Assembly (NCBI GenBank): GCA_900074725.1
Contig: LT598455.1
Span: 435,802 to 499,801, forward strand
DNA from: Lachancea dasiensis
Lineage: Eukaryota; Ascomycota; Saccharomycetes; Saccharomycetales; Saccharomycetaceae
DNA: 64,000 nt
Direction of reading: 5' to 3'
In this document: piece by piece, positions 17,488 through 25,890 of the stretch
Layout of the letters: the number at the start of each line of letters is the position of its first letter
How positions within the stretch are numbered: the first letter of the stretch is position 1
Program-made: the position numbers and the translations under genes
The notes under the pieces: model-generated
Databases searched by the model: none
What the model saw: only the letters and a program-made list of their open reading frames with translations
What the model was told of the DNA's origin: nothing

Positions 17488-18045
17488 CAATCAACTGCGC
17501 CCGCTGTTCTTTCTGAATGGTTGGATCAGCCACTAGCACATACTTAAGACTCTCCATGTCAATGATCTCTGTCGACTTCTCATTAATCCTCCTGTTACCC
17601 GCCTTATATCCTTTCAATCGAAAAGCTATATAAATAAAGTCAAGTTTAACAAACAGATCATCACTTTTCTTGATCTCTTTTTAAAACATGGCGACAGCTA
17701 CCATTGCCCTGTTCAGGCTATAGCGACGGACTGGTAGAGTCAACTGACCTCATTTGTCGGTTAACAACATTTAGCTCTTCGTCAGTCCAAAGCTAGAGCC
17801 GATTTTGTAACGTTGAGGCTTGCTGTCGTAGAACAATGCTCTGTCTTATGAGCACTCAACTTTAAAACCATTGCTGTTGGAGGTCTGCTTCCCGCTTGCG
17901 GGTCGAGCGTCCACTGAAACGGTGATGACCTGAGGTTTGGGATATTTTTGTAGTTTGAGTGGAGCCGAATGCAGTCGCAGAGTCTGGCTCTTGGATGTAA
18001 AGTTCGCGTTGATGGGACCAACTTGCTCCGGTTGTGCCTTGCCTG
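17488..18045. other. Intergenic region MRX5-TFA2
   Basis: 558 bp between two minus-strand genes, longer than a simple promoter needs. A strong TATATAAATA (17627-17636) lies 140 bp upstream of TFA2. A 5-bp GC hairpin CCCGCTTGCGGG (17891-17902) and CTGA-4 nt-GTGATGA (17913-17927), which resembles an internal D'/C' pair, are present. I could not complete a box C/D or H/ACA RNA with terminal stems. Confidence 0.4.
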
Positions 18046-19137
18046 TTATATAAATCTTAGCACCATCTGCGACCTCGCGTGTGCTTCTTCGTCATGCAGC
18101 GAATGGAGGACATCCAAAATATGACCACGAGACCCTTCTGGGATCAGTGGATCGCGCGCAGAGGCCTGGAGCAGAACGTCGAGGCGTCGCATGAAGCGGT
18201 ATTGATAAACCGACGTTCCGTTTTCCTCCGTAGGTTGCGTGCAGTCTGTCCCAAGTCTATTTTCCAAACTCGCCTTCACAATTGCTAGGCAAGATTTTCT
18301 GGCTTGATCCGAGTGAGAGGCCCCTGCCGAAATAGCCCTTAGTGACCTCATAAATAACCTCTGCACATTGGTGAGCTGCTGATCTGGGATTGAGGGTAGT
18401 TGGTGTGCAACCGCGTATAAGGATTGGTATAGGCCCACAAAGTTTCCCGTGGTCAAGCCACCAATGTTTTCGATCCGGGCGCGGACCGCTGGTATCCCTC
18501 CAACCCGGTAATCGCACTTCCAAGCCAGCTTCTGGGCCACGGGCGCCATGTCATACCATGCGGAAGACCAGCGTTGCGTGTAAAGGTTGTACACAGAGCG
18601 ACTTTCCGAGCCGCGCAGTCGATAGCAGATCATCGCAGCCAGTTCGAGCTCGTGGCTGAAACCTGGCAGATTCTCTCTAACCTCGTTCAGGTGCGTAAAA
18701 TTTTGGTTCATAACGATCTTTATAAGAGCAGCAGGGGTAAGCTTCTGGCTCACTTGTAGCTCTAAAAGCAAACCATAAAGTTGTTCACTACTTTGACACC
18801 TACTAAACTTCTCTGAGAAACTCATATGCTGCGATTTTCGACAGTTTTCCTCCTTTTCCGTTTGTGCCACTGTTTTTTCTACCACTTGCTTCAGCCGCGA
18901 CATCAGAATGTCGTAGTGTGCATCCACCCTTCGTCTATTCACCTGTCCATCTGGCAGCTCGTGGTTTAGCAAATCGACCACTTTTTGGACATGACCAGCA
19001 GCGGAGCCTTGCTTGTCAAAAAGCGATGAAATTGTTGTGGTTTGATTCGTTTGAGCCAAAAACTTTAAAGTTGTTTGTAAATCTTGGTTACGACGTTTTG
19101 CTAGACGGAAGATTCCGGTGCTAAAGGCCCTCTTCAT
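18046..19137 (-). CDS. MRX5: Mitochondrial ribosome-associated protein Mrx5 (YJL147C homologue)
   Basis: 363-residue protein placed as YJL147C/Mrx5 (about 380 residues) by its position between TFA2/RPA34 and IDS2, its orientation and its length; sequence recognition alone is weaker. The N-terminus MKRAFSTGIFRLAKRRNQ is a clear basic mitochondrial presequence. The rest is helical without membrane segments or catalytic motifs I know. Mrx5 was found with the mitochondrial organisation of gene expression (MIOREX) complexes; its function is not established. It is divergent from IDS2, 186 bp apart. Confidence 0.8.
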   Translation of the reverse strand: MKRAFSTGIFRLAKRRNQDLQTTLKFLAQTNQTTTISSLFDKQGSAAGHVQKVVDLLNHELPDGQVNRRRVDAHYDILMSRLKQVVEKTVAQTEKEENCRKSQHMSFSEKFSRCQSSEQLYGLLLELQVSQKLTPAALIKIVMNQNFTHLNEVRENLPGFSHELELAAMICYRLRGSESRSVYNLYTQRWSSAWYDMAPVAQKLAWKCDYRVGGIPAVRARIENIGGLTTGNFVGLYQSLYAVAHQLPSIPDQQLTNVQRLFMRSLRAISAGASHSDQARKSCLAIVKASLENRLGTDCTQPTEENGTSVYQYRFMRRLDVLLQASARDPLIPEGSRGHILDVLHSLHDEEAHARSQMVLRFI

Positions 19138-19323
19138 CGATAGTCTGGATGTTGATCATACGTTGTAGCTACTTTACATTAACTACTCATCTTTAATTAT
19201 TGGCATATTATTAAGTGCGCTCTATAGCGTCCCATCCCAAAATTCCACAGAGGAAAGTATAACTGTATCGTAAGGTCAAGACGGCCCCTTGTCTGTTGAA
19301 TCCTTGATCCTGAATTAACGAAC

Positions 19324-20460
19324 ATGGAGCTCTCTGATGATTTGGCCTCAGCAATTAGAAAGTCGTGGTCAGAATCAGGGACAGCAGAGGGAACGGACTC
19401 TCCCATTAGCACGCCACGCGGGACTCCTAAAAGCTCGACTAAAGGATCCATTACTGCAGAGGCAGATATCCCAGAAGATTATCAGCTGCTTAAACACCAT
19501 TACGCCATTTCAGACACTGCGGGGAAGAGCGTCGCGCAGGATGGACTGGTGGACGTTTTAAGGGATTTGGACTTCGCCAACAATGAGAAGGCAAGCCCTC
19601 ATAGCACTCGAAGACGGTCAATAGAAGAGGTTTCCAGGATCAGACAATGGCTTAACCCGCGCAGCTCGTTCTCCGGAGCGTCTGTTAACGAACGTCAAGT
19701 GAAAGAAGAGGTTTCAGATAGAAAATGCTGGATCACCGTCGTGGAATCGCAGGACGATTTATGGCCGATTCTGATCCTCAAACACTCGCTGGTACTTAGT
19801 GGGACCCGGTACAAGCTTCATGTGCTGTACTCGGAGAGCATGCTTGGCGTCGCATCGCAGCTTTCAGAGCAAGGCATTGAAACCATAAGAACTAACGATA
19901 TCTCGCCGCTTTTGGTGGACTCTGCAACAGGATCCGCTTCCTCGGCATTTATGCCCACTGAGGAAGGACGTCCCGCCAAATGGTCCAAGTTGTTACCCTT
20001 TGTTTCACTGGCGAACGTGTTCGACCTAGTGTGCTACCTGTCACCACGGTCTATGGTCCTTTCCAATGTAGATGAGCTATTGGAATCAAATATTGTCTCC
20101 TCGGAAATCGATAATGAGACCTGCGTTTTGCTTTCCAATACCATGCATGAGCCTCCCACGCTGATTGTCTTGCGTCCTAACACAGAAGCCGATGCGTGCA
20201 TAAGAGAGTATATGACAGTATACTCGAGCACGGACAACAACGGGAAATGGGCAAAGTTACGAAGTTCGCAAGATTTGGCCGTCCTCAGAGCTCTATTTGA
20301 AGACTCGTGGGGTGTAGTGGCGTCGGAATATTGCTATCGTGGGGTTGGAAGCATTCCTACCACTGCTAAGATTATTGAGTGCTGTTCAACACAGCCTTGG
20401 AATGCAAATGATGAAACTAGTCTGCTGTGGAGAAAAGCTTACTCGCAGCTCGTGAACTGA
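19324..20460 (+). CDS. IDS2: Ids2, Hsp90 co-chaperone with degenerate GT8 fold
   Basis: 378-residue homologue of Ids2 (YJL146W, 469), a regulator of Hsp90 and of Ime2-dependent meiotic signalling. The first 130 residues are low complexity and Ser-rich (STPRGTPKSSTKGS), fitting a phospho-regulated tail. From about residue 135 the layout follows glycogenin-type GT8 glycosyltransferases: CWITVVESQDDLWPILILKHSLVLSGTRY-type opening, then VCYLSPRSMVLSNVDELL at the place of the metal-binding DxD. The DxD is replaced by Ser240-Pro241-Arg242, so catalysis is unlikely. Orthology rests on these blocks and on the order MRX5-IDS2-SFH5. The similarity to GT8 is my own reading. Confidence 0.87.
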   Translation: MELSDDLASAIRKSWSESGTAEGTDSPISTPRGTPKSSTKGSITAEADIPEDYQLLKHHYAISDTAGKSVAQDGLVDVLRDLDFANNEKASPHSTRRRSIEEVSRIRQWLNPRSSFSGASVNERQVKEEVSDRKCWITVVESQDDLWPILILKHSLVLSGTRYKLHVLYSESMLGVASQLSEQGIETIRTNDISPLLVDSATGSASSAFMPTEEGRPAKWSKLLPFVSLANVFDLVCYLSPRSMVLSNVDELLESNIVSSEIDNETCVLLSNTMHEPPTLIVLRPNTEADACIREYMTVYSSTDNNGKWAKLRSSQDLAVLRALFEDSWGVVASEYCYRGVGSIPTTAKIIECCSTQPWNANDETSLLWRKAYSQLVN

Positions 20461-20873
20461 ATAGTCATCAGCGAGCCTCGACCTTTGGATGCCATTTACG
20501 CCGTAGCATTTGGGTTCGCGACTACTAAAAAAGTACAAATTAGCGTCACATTACCGCTGTGAGCCCTACTATCAGAACTAACCAATGATGTAGAATCTTT
20601 GCTGATCTCTGTCTGACGCTGATGGCAAAAAGATAGGCAAGTCAGGCTACAATACCTGAGCAACTTATATAGAAAACAAATCCATGTTGTAGCATCAACC
20701 AGTATAATGGTTAAGACATAGGAACTAACCTCGCGTCCGCACTAGTGTCACGTTTACCTTTGGCCTGGTGCTTTTTGGCCTGACTTTGATATATGAAGAT
20801 GCAAGCGAAAAACCACCTATGTCACTTGATTTGTTGGCTTCATCAACAAACAACTGTACCCAATACTGTAACG
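20461..20873. other. Intergenic region IDS2-SFH5
   Basis: 413 bp between plus-strand genes. In the SFH5 frame an ATG at 20793 would add 27 residues, but the family start is at 20874. TATATAG at 20666-20672 may be the SFH5 TATA element. Nothing else recognised. Confidence 0.5.
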
Positions 20874-21731
20874 ATGAAGTTCGACAATGGAACAGAACAG
20901 GCAACGTTTGATAAGGTGGTAAGTGAGCTGCCTAGTCTGATCAAAACCAAGTGTAAAGGGTATGATGAATTGTACGGATATCAACTTTTGCCAGGTGACT
21001 ACTACAAAGAATCCATTGTCAAAGCTCTTCTCTACAAATTTTGTAAAGCCAACAATTTTGAATACGAGGGAACCACCTCTGCATTATGTGATACCTTGAA
21101 TTGGAGACGTGAGTTTGATCCTTTGAGTGCTGCGTTCAGCGAACGTCACGACGATGCTCTCGTTAATGTCGGCATTTTGACCAAATATCCTAAAGAGGAC
21201 TCTAACAAGAGGGTGGTAACCTGGAATTTGTATGGTGCCTTAATCACCCAAAAACATGTTTTTGATGACATCAACAAGTTTCTGCGGTACAGGATAGGAC
21301 TGATGGAGCGATCGATTGGATTGCTGGACTTCGAGGACGAGTCTAATAATTTCGTAGCTCAGGTTCACGACTACGATGGTGTGTCAATGTGGAGAATGGA
21401 CCCTCAGATCAAAAAATGCACCAAACAAGTGATCGCAGTTTTCCAAAAGCACTACCCAGAGCTGCTGTCTGCCAAGTTTTTCATCAACGTACCTAGTTTG
21501 CTGACGTGGGTCTACGATGTAGTCAAGAAGTTTGTCAATGAAGAGACCAGAAAGAAATTCGTGGTATTGAATGACGGTTCCAAACTGGGCCAATATCTAA
21601 CCTCGGCTCCTTCAAAGCTGTACGGTGGAAATTCGAAGGATACGCTTCAGGCTCAAAACGTAAAAGAGGTTAAACCGTCCGATTACACCTTATACCTTTT
21701 TGAACAAAAGGTCTCAGCCGATGTGGAATAA
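20874..21731 (+). CDS. SFH5: Sec14-family phosphatidylinositol transfer protein Sfh5
   Basis: 285-residue homologue of Sfh5 (YJL145W, 294). It has the Sec14 CRAL-TRIO layout: N-terminal CTEN helices (FDKVVSELPSLIKTKCKGYDELYGYQL), then the lipid-binding domain with LNWRREFDPLS, VTWNLYG and RYRIGLMERSIGLLDF, and late blocks KFFINVPSLLTWVYDVVKKFV and RKKFVVLNDGSKLGQYL. Sfh5 is known as a PtdIns transfer protein and, in S. cerevisiae, as a heme-binding Sec14-like protein with no usual exchange activity. The start MKFDNGTEQ matches MKFDNDSEK of the yeast protein, so the longer frame from 20793 is not used here. Confidence 0.97.
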   Translation: MKFDNGTEQATFDKVVSELPSLIKTKCKGYDELYGYQLLPGDYYKESIVKALLYKFCKANNFEYEGTTSALCDTLNWRREFDPLSAAFSERHDDALVNVGILTKYPKEDSNKRVVTWNLYGALITQKHVFDDINKFLRYRIGLMERSIGLLDFEDESNNFVAQVHDYDGVSMWRMDPQIKKCTKQVIAVFQKHYPELLSAKFFINVPSLLTWVYDVVKKFVNEETRKKFVVLNDGSKLGQYLTSAPSKLYGGNSKDTLQAQNVKEVKPSDYTLYLFEQKVSADVE

Positions 21732-21812
21732 GCCAAGCCGGCCATTTGCAAACAACTAATAAATAATTAACATCTATAAAAAATGGTGAATAGCTTAAAA
21801 TGAGGGCGGTAG

Positions 21813-22961
21813 CTACGCGGATCCCTCGGCAACGAGGATCCTCTTTTCGGCATCATAATCGAAGCTTTGCATTGGTTCTAATCCCCACTTTGCGAGCATG
21901 GCTTTGTCCTCGTCCCAGCCGTTGCACATGGTGGTCAACATTTTCTTTCCCGTAAATATGGCATTGCAACCCGCCTGGAAACATAAGAACTGCTCTGTTT
22001 CCTTCATGGTGTACCTTCCTGCAGCCAATCTAATTATGGCTCGAGGCATTGTTATTCTTGCCGTAGCTACGGTTCTCAATATTTCGTCGAATTTGAGTTT
22101 CTTGGCATTTTCCCTCTTCAGTTCCTCTACCATCGGAGTACCACTGATCGGGACCAGCCTGTTGATCGGTAGCGACTCTGGGTGTGGGGTCATGGTAGCC
22201 AAAGTATGAATGAAACCTATGTGATCCTCCTCGGTCTCTCCAAGACCTAGGATGCCACCTGTACATGCTTTGATACCAGCCGTTTGAACATTTTTGATGG
22301 TATGAAGACGATCGTCGTAGGATCTGGAGGTAATAATCTTGGGATAATATTCTCTGGAAGTGTCGATATTGTGATTGTAAGCGGTTAGCCCAGCATCTTT
22401 CAGCTGTTTGGCCTGGTCTTGGTTAACCATACCTAAGGTGACACAGGTCTCCATTCCCATGGCGTTTACTTTAGTGACCATCTCCGAGATCTTACGAAGG
22501 CCCGATTTCCGACCCTGCATATCTCTCCATGCGGCTCCTAGACAAAATCTGGTCGACCCGTTTTTCTTCGCCTCTTCTGCCTCTTTCAGAACCTCATCAA
22601 GCGCTACCAATTTCTCAGCCTTGACGCCAGTATCGTATCTCGAAGATTGAGCACAATACTTACAATCTTCAGAACATCCACCGCTCTTGATGTTCATCAG
22701 GGTACATAATTGTACTTTGGTAGGATCGTGCCACTTACGGTGTTGCAATTGAGCAGAGTGAACTAATTCCAACAGAGGAGTGTGATAAATTTCTCGCAAT
22801 TGTTCCTTGCTCCATGTGTTGCTCGGAGTTTCCAAAGACAAGGCGAACCTTAAGGCAGAAACAGTTGGGGTCGCTGAAGAATCTGCTCCTACTCGAGAAG
22901 CCGTAGCTGCCGCACTATTCAATCCCTTGGACGTGGTGATGAACCTCTTGAAACCCAACAT
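21813..22961 (-). CDS. BIO2: Biotin synthase, mitochondrial
   Basis: 382-residue radical-SAM enzyme that inserts sulfur into dethiobiotin to make biotin. The 4Fe-4S site CSEDCKYC (Cys96, Cys100, Cys103) is intact. Other family blocks are LCTLMNIKSGGC, FCLGAAWRDMQGR, ETCVTLGM, YNHNIDTSREYY, ACTGGILGLGET, PINRLVPISGTP and RLAAGRYTM. The N-terminal 40 residues (MLGFKRFITTSKGLNSAAA) form a mitochondrial presequence, as known for Bio2. The first ATG gives this leader. Length and motifs match S. cerevisiae Bio2 (375). It lies tail to tail with SFH5. It is the one gene here that does not fit the YJL/YKR order, since YJL145W and YJL144W are adjacent in S. cerevisiae and BIO2 is YGR286C. Confidence 0.97.
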   Translation of the reverse strand: MLGFKRFITTSKGLNSAAATASRVGADSSATPTVSALRFALSLETPSNTWSKEQLREIYHTPLLELVHSAQLQHRKWHDPTKVQLCTLMNIKSGGCSEDCKYCAQSSRYDTGVKAEKLVALDEVLKEAEEAKKNGSTRFCLGAAWRDMQGRKSGLRKISEMVTKVNAMGMETCVTLGMVNQDQAKQLKDAGLTAYNHNIDTSREYYPKIITSRSYDDRLHTIKNVQTAGIKACTGGILGLGETEEDHIGFIHTLATMTPHPESLPINRLVPISGTPMVEELKRENAKKLKFDEILRTVATARITMPRAIIRLAAGRYTMKETEQFLCFQAGCNAIFTGKKMLTTMCNGWDEDKAMLAKWGLEPMQSFDYDAEKRILVAEGSA

Positions 22962-24435
22962 GGCGGAACTCTCACAATTGATAGCGAGCTAATGGTAAGT
23001 GACACCTGAGAAATCAGAAATCTCTTGAAGGAAGTACTTTCCAGCCCTCGAGGCCTACATTCCTCTACTCCCTTATATACGCAAGTATGCTGGAGATCTG
23101 GAGCGTGTATGTTTGTATGCTGTTGGATTTTTTAACATACGGGTGAGCCATGAATCATTGTGAATCATGAGTCACTGAGCCATGACTCGCTGTCAATCGC
23201 TGAAAACATGAACAGCTTCCTTACGGTGACGACTATCCTACTATCACGAGGCTGCGAGGTACTGAAGCAGGAAAGTATGGAACCGCTGGAAGCGCCGCAG
23301 GGATTGGCGTTCAGTGCTACGAGGCCTCGCAGAAGAGAGTGCAAGGAAAGAACCTAGAGAGAAGATCAAAGGAATACCACATGTTAACTGCCGAAGCCAA
23401 TTGGGGCACGAGGCATGTGCCAGAGGTAGAGAAGACTGTTGGATGATCTAAAGCATTTTGCAGCTTGAGTAAAAAGGCCGTCCCGTTGTTTTGGTGTGCA
23501 CATTTTTCCGATTGACTATACAAGAAGCACGGACTGAGAAAGACTTTCGTGCTGGAAATAGACCACTGGGCACGCTGGAAACTGGGTTGTGGAGACTCTC
23601 AACGTGCCAGTAGGGATCTCGAGCTAACTGTCCCGTTGTCGGGAGAAATCACTGTGTACCACGCTGTCATCGGTGTCACGCTATTTTTTATATGACGTAA
23701 AATACATGTTGTAGGTCTCGAGAGCGACATTCAAAATAAAAGGTATCCAAGAAACACCCTAAACAGTCACTGTGTCCGGAGCGATAGGCGACGAAATACT
23801 CGAGTTTGCACACAAGTCAGGTTATCGAACCTCTTGGATTTGGCTGTTGGGAAAGGCGGAGTACTGTTATGAAGCAGCGCAGGAGTCCGATAGTAAATGC
23901 AGTGACAGATCTCCGGTTGTGAAACTAACACTGTCTACTCTGCTCCAATCTTCCCCTATCTAGTTGGTCTCCTCCACAGATCTGACAGAGGCTCCTGGAG
24001 CCACGACAGTGTTATCACTTTGTTTTTACATGACACGGCGCTAGTGTCACAGATGTACACAGTGACATGGTAGCCACTACGTTCAGATTTCCCACCAAAC
24101 ACACGTTCCCTCAGACCATAAACGGGCACATATATGCAACACACACTTCTTTGAATTGGTCATAGTGTCATGGAGCTTGCGAAGCTCGCTCAAGGCATGA
24201 TTCTTGTACTATGCAGTGCGTACATAGTGACGCAACTCATCGAAATCTCTAGAAAACACGCTAGTGAAGGGGTAATCATTATCGCTATAATATATATAAC
24301 AATGATAATAAAGAGATGACCCTAGCGCGAACGATCCCAAAAACTTAGCGCACACTCTATCTACTGGAACGTTTCACAAGACTCACTCTGAGAGGCACTT
24401 TATATCAAAGCTTGCCACTCGTACATATAAGAATC
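22962..24435. other. Divergent intergenic region BIO2 / ROQ1
   Basis: 1.47 kb without a supported gene. The left part holds the BIO2 promoter (listed separately). The right part holds an AGGGG stress-response-type site (24268-24272), CCCCT near 23955, and an AT-rich stretch at 24280-24310. The few frames are short and lack recognisable content. Confidence 0.5.
23072..23187 (-). promoter_or_regulatory. BIO2: BIO2 promoter: TATA box and Vhr1-type biotin-response element
   Basis: TATATAAG (23079-23072) lies 111-118 bp upstream of the BIO2 ATG. A further 90 bp upstream is AGTCACTGAGCCATGACT (23170-23187), which is ARTCA-N8-TGAYT, the symmetric form of the Vhr1 response element AATCA-N8-TGAYT known from S. 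cerevisiae VHT1 and BIO5. TGAGTCA, a Gcn4 site, overlaps its left half. Further AATCA half-sites lie at 23153 and 23163. The match is by eye. Confidence 0.6.
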
Positions 24436-24783
24436 ATGAGAGTACAAAAACCCATAAGGAATATTTTGAAGAAACCCAGGTGCACATCCAATCTTCGAAA
24501 GTTGCATTCAGCTCCGGATCACCCAAGACAGGGCGTGCTTGTTGACGAGCGCTTTGGTGATCTGCTTCCGCAGCAGACAACAGGCGTTTACTTTCTACTG
24601 GAAGTACACACACAGGAACCGGGTTTGACCCCGCACGAGATAGTTGAAGTGGCCGATACCGAGCCACCGGCCATGGGCATGCCTGATGAGGCGGTAGAAC
24701 TGGAGGAGGTATTCGCCGTGCGTGAAGAGCCTCACAACTACAACCATAATTATGATTCGGACGTCGACATGCAAGACGGCTAG
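24436..24783 (+). CDS. ROQ1: Roq1 homologue, regulator of Ubr1-dependent protein quality control
   Basis: 115-residue hydrophilic protein at the YJL144W position (between SFH5 and TIM17, same strand). S. cerevisiae Roq1 (104 residues) is made in stress, cut by Ynm3 after Leu21, and its new Arg22 binds the ubiquitin ligase Ubr1 and redirects it to misfolded proteins. Here SNL-RKLHS puts Leu20-Arg21 at almost the same place. The next block LVDERFGDLLPQQTTGVYFLLEV aligns with LVEESPMGDFGINNQ...GVIYYFVEL of Roq1, including the hydrophobic motif. The tail is acidic and Asn/His-rich. The in-frame TTG at 24412 was not used; the ATG at 24436 gives the matching spacing. Overall identity is low, so the call relies on these two motifs plus synteny. 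Confidence 0.8.
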   Translation: MRVQKPIRNILKKPRCTSNLRKLHSAPDHPRQGVLVDERFGDLLPQQTTGVYFLLEVHTQEPGLTPHEIVEVADTEPPAMGMPDEAVELEEVFAVREEPHNYNHNYDSDVDMQDG

Positions 24784-25177
24784 AACTGGACGCCGGCTAC
24801 AACACCGACAATCACAATAAGGAAAATGGAGCTGCCTTCAAACTCATGGAAAGGGCCCGTTCGGCGACGTCAGACGACACGAAACAGCGAAAGTGAGCCT
24901 TCGGGGCGGTCACAAGACCGGGTGTCACTACCTACGCACTGACTCCGCAGAAGGCGGTGGAAAAAAAATTTCGAATTTGGAAGCTAGGAATGAATGGAAC
25001 AACTCTTCAATCGAACTCGACCCAAGTTTCTCAAACAGTGAATACCTTGAACTGCTCGCTTATAAGTGGCATATCTGTTAGAAACTGGCTGCCCAATAAC
25101 TCTTTGTCTGGTTTTTAATTTCTCCCCGTGAAGGCTCGAAATTTAATCACTTATAGCATAACCACATCATCGTACAA
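24784..25177. other. Intergenic region ROQ1-TIM17
   Basis: 394 bp between plus-strand genes. It holds the ROQ1 3' end and TIM17 promoter (TTATAAGTGG near 25060, TTATAGCATAACC near 25151). No gene or RNA seen. Confidence 0.5.
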
Positions 25178-25654
25178 ATGTCGGCAGATCACTCTAGAGA
25201 CCCTTGCCCCGTTGTTATTTTGAGCGACTTCGGTGGTGCGTTCGCCATGGGTGTCATTGGTGGTTGTGTATGGCATGGTATCAAGGGTTTCAGAAACTCA
25301 CCAATGGGCGAACGTCATTTGGGTGCCGTAAGCGCTATCAAGGCCAGGGCTCCCGTGGTAGGAGGTAATTTTGGGGTGTGGGGTGGTTTGTTTTCCACGT
25401 TTGACTGCGCTGTGAAGGCCGTCCGCAAGAGAGAAGATCCATGGAACGCCATCATCGCAGGTCTTTTTACAGGTGGTTCCTTGGCTATCAGAGGTGGCTG
25501 GAGACACACTAGAAACAGTGCCATCATGTGTGGATGTCTCCTAGGTGTTATGGAAGGTGTCGGTTTGATGTTCCAAAGATACGCCGCATGGCAAGCGAAG
25601 CCTATGGCACCTCCTCTGCCCGAACCTCAGCAAGCGCAACCTCTAGGTGCTTGA
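25178..25654 (+). CDS. TIM17: Mitochondrial inner membrane translocase subunit Tim17
   Basis: 158 residues, the same length as S. cerevisiae Tim17, the core channel-forming subunit of the TIM23 presequence translocase. The short acidic N-terminus [15 protein letters not shown], the Cys in DPCP that pairs with a later Cys in the Tim17 fold, and the four glycine-rich membrane segments with GxxxG packing (for example [66 protein letters not shown]) are all present. The C-terminus is Pro/Gln-rich. The TIM23-motor gene PAM17 is also in this window. Confidence 0.98.
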   Translation: MSADHSRDPCPVVILSDFGGAFAMGVIGGCVWHGIKGFRNSPMGERHLGAVSAIKARAPVVGGNFGVWGGLFSTFDCAVKAVRKREDPWNAIIAGLFTGGSLAIRGGWRHTRNSAIMCGCLLGVMEGVGLMFQRYAAWQAKPMAPPLPEPQQAQPLGA

Positions 25655-25890
25655 TGTGTTCGGTTTTCCTTTAATGACAATTTGCTGGATCAGTACTTGG
25701 GAGCTTCTTTTTGGATTCAGATGTTAATGAAGTTATCTTTTCTCCTGCACATAACCCCACCTATTTTATCATGTATATAAGTATACACACAAACAACGCT
25801 TTTAATGAGAATACTATCATCGGTAGACAATGTTGATAATATTTGGCGAACCTGGTCGCAACTTTTGATGAAGGCCCGAAGGGGATTATC

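Noticed and set aside
17913-17927. CTGA-4 nt-GTGATGA resembling an internal D'/C' pair of a box C/D snoRNA
   Set aside because: No flanking box C and box D with a terminal stem could be found around it.
20700-20750. AGTATAATGGTTAAG resembling a tRNA A box
   Set aside because: No B box (GGTTCGANTCC) follows at a suitable distance and no cloverleaf can be drawn.
20793-20873. 27-residue N-terminal extension of SFH5 from an upstream ATG
   Set aside because: The S. cerevisiae start (MKFDN) aligns exactly with the internal ATG at 20874; the extension looks like untranslated leader.
22962-24435. Possible remnant of a transposon or LTR explaining the BIO2 insertion
   Set aside because: I see no terminal repeats, target-site duplications or coding remains.
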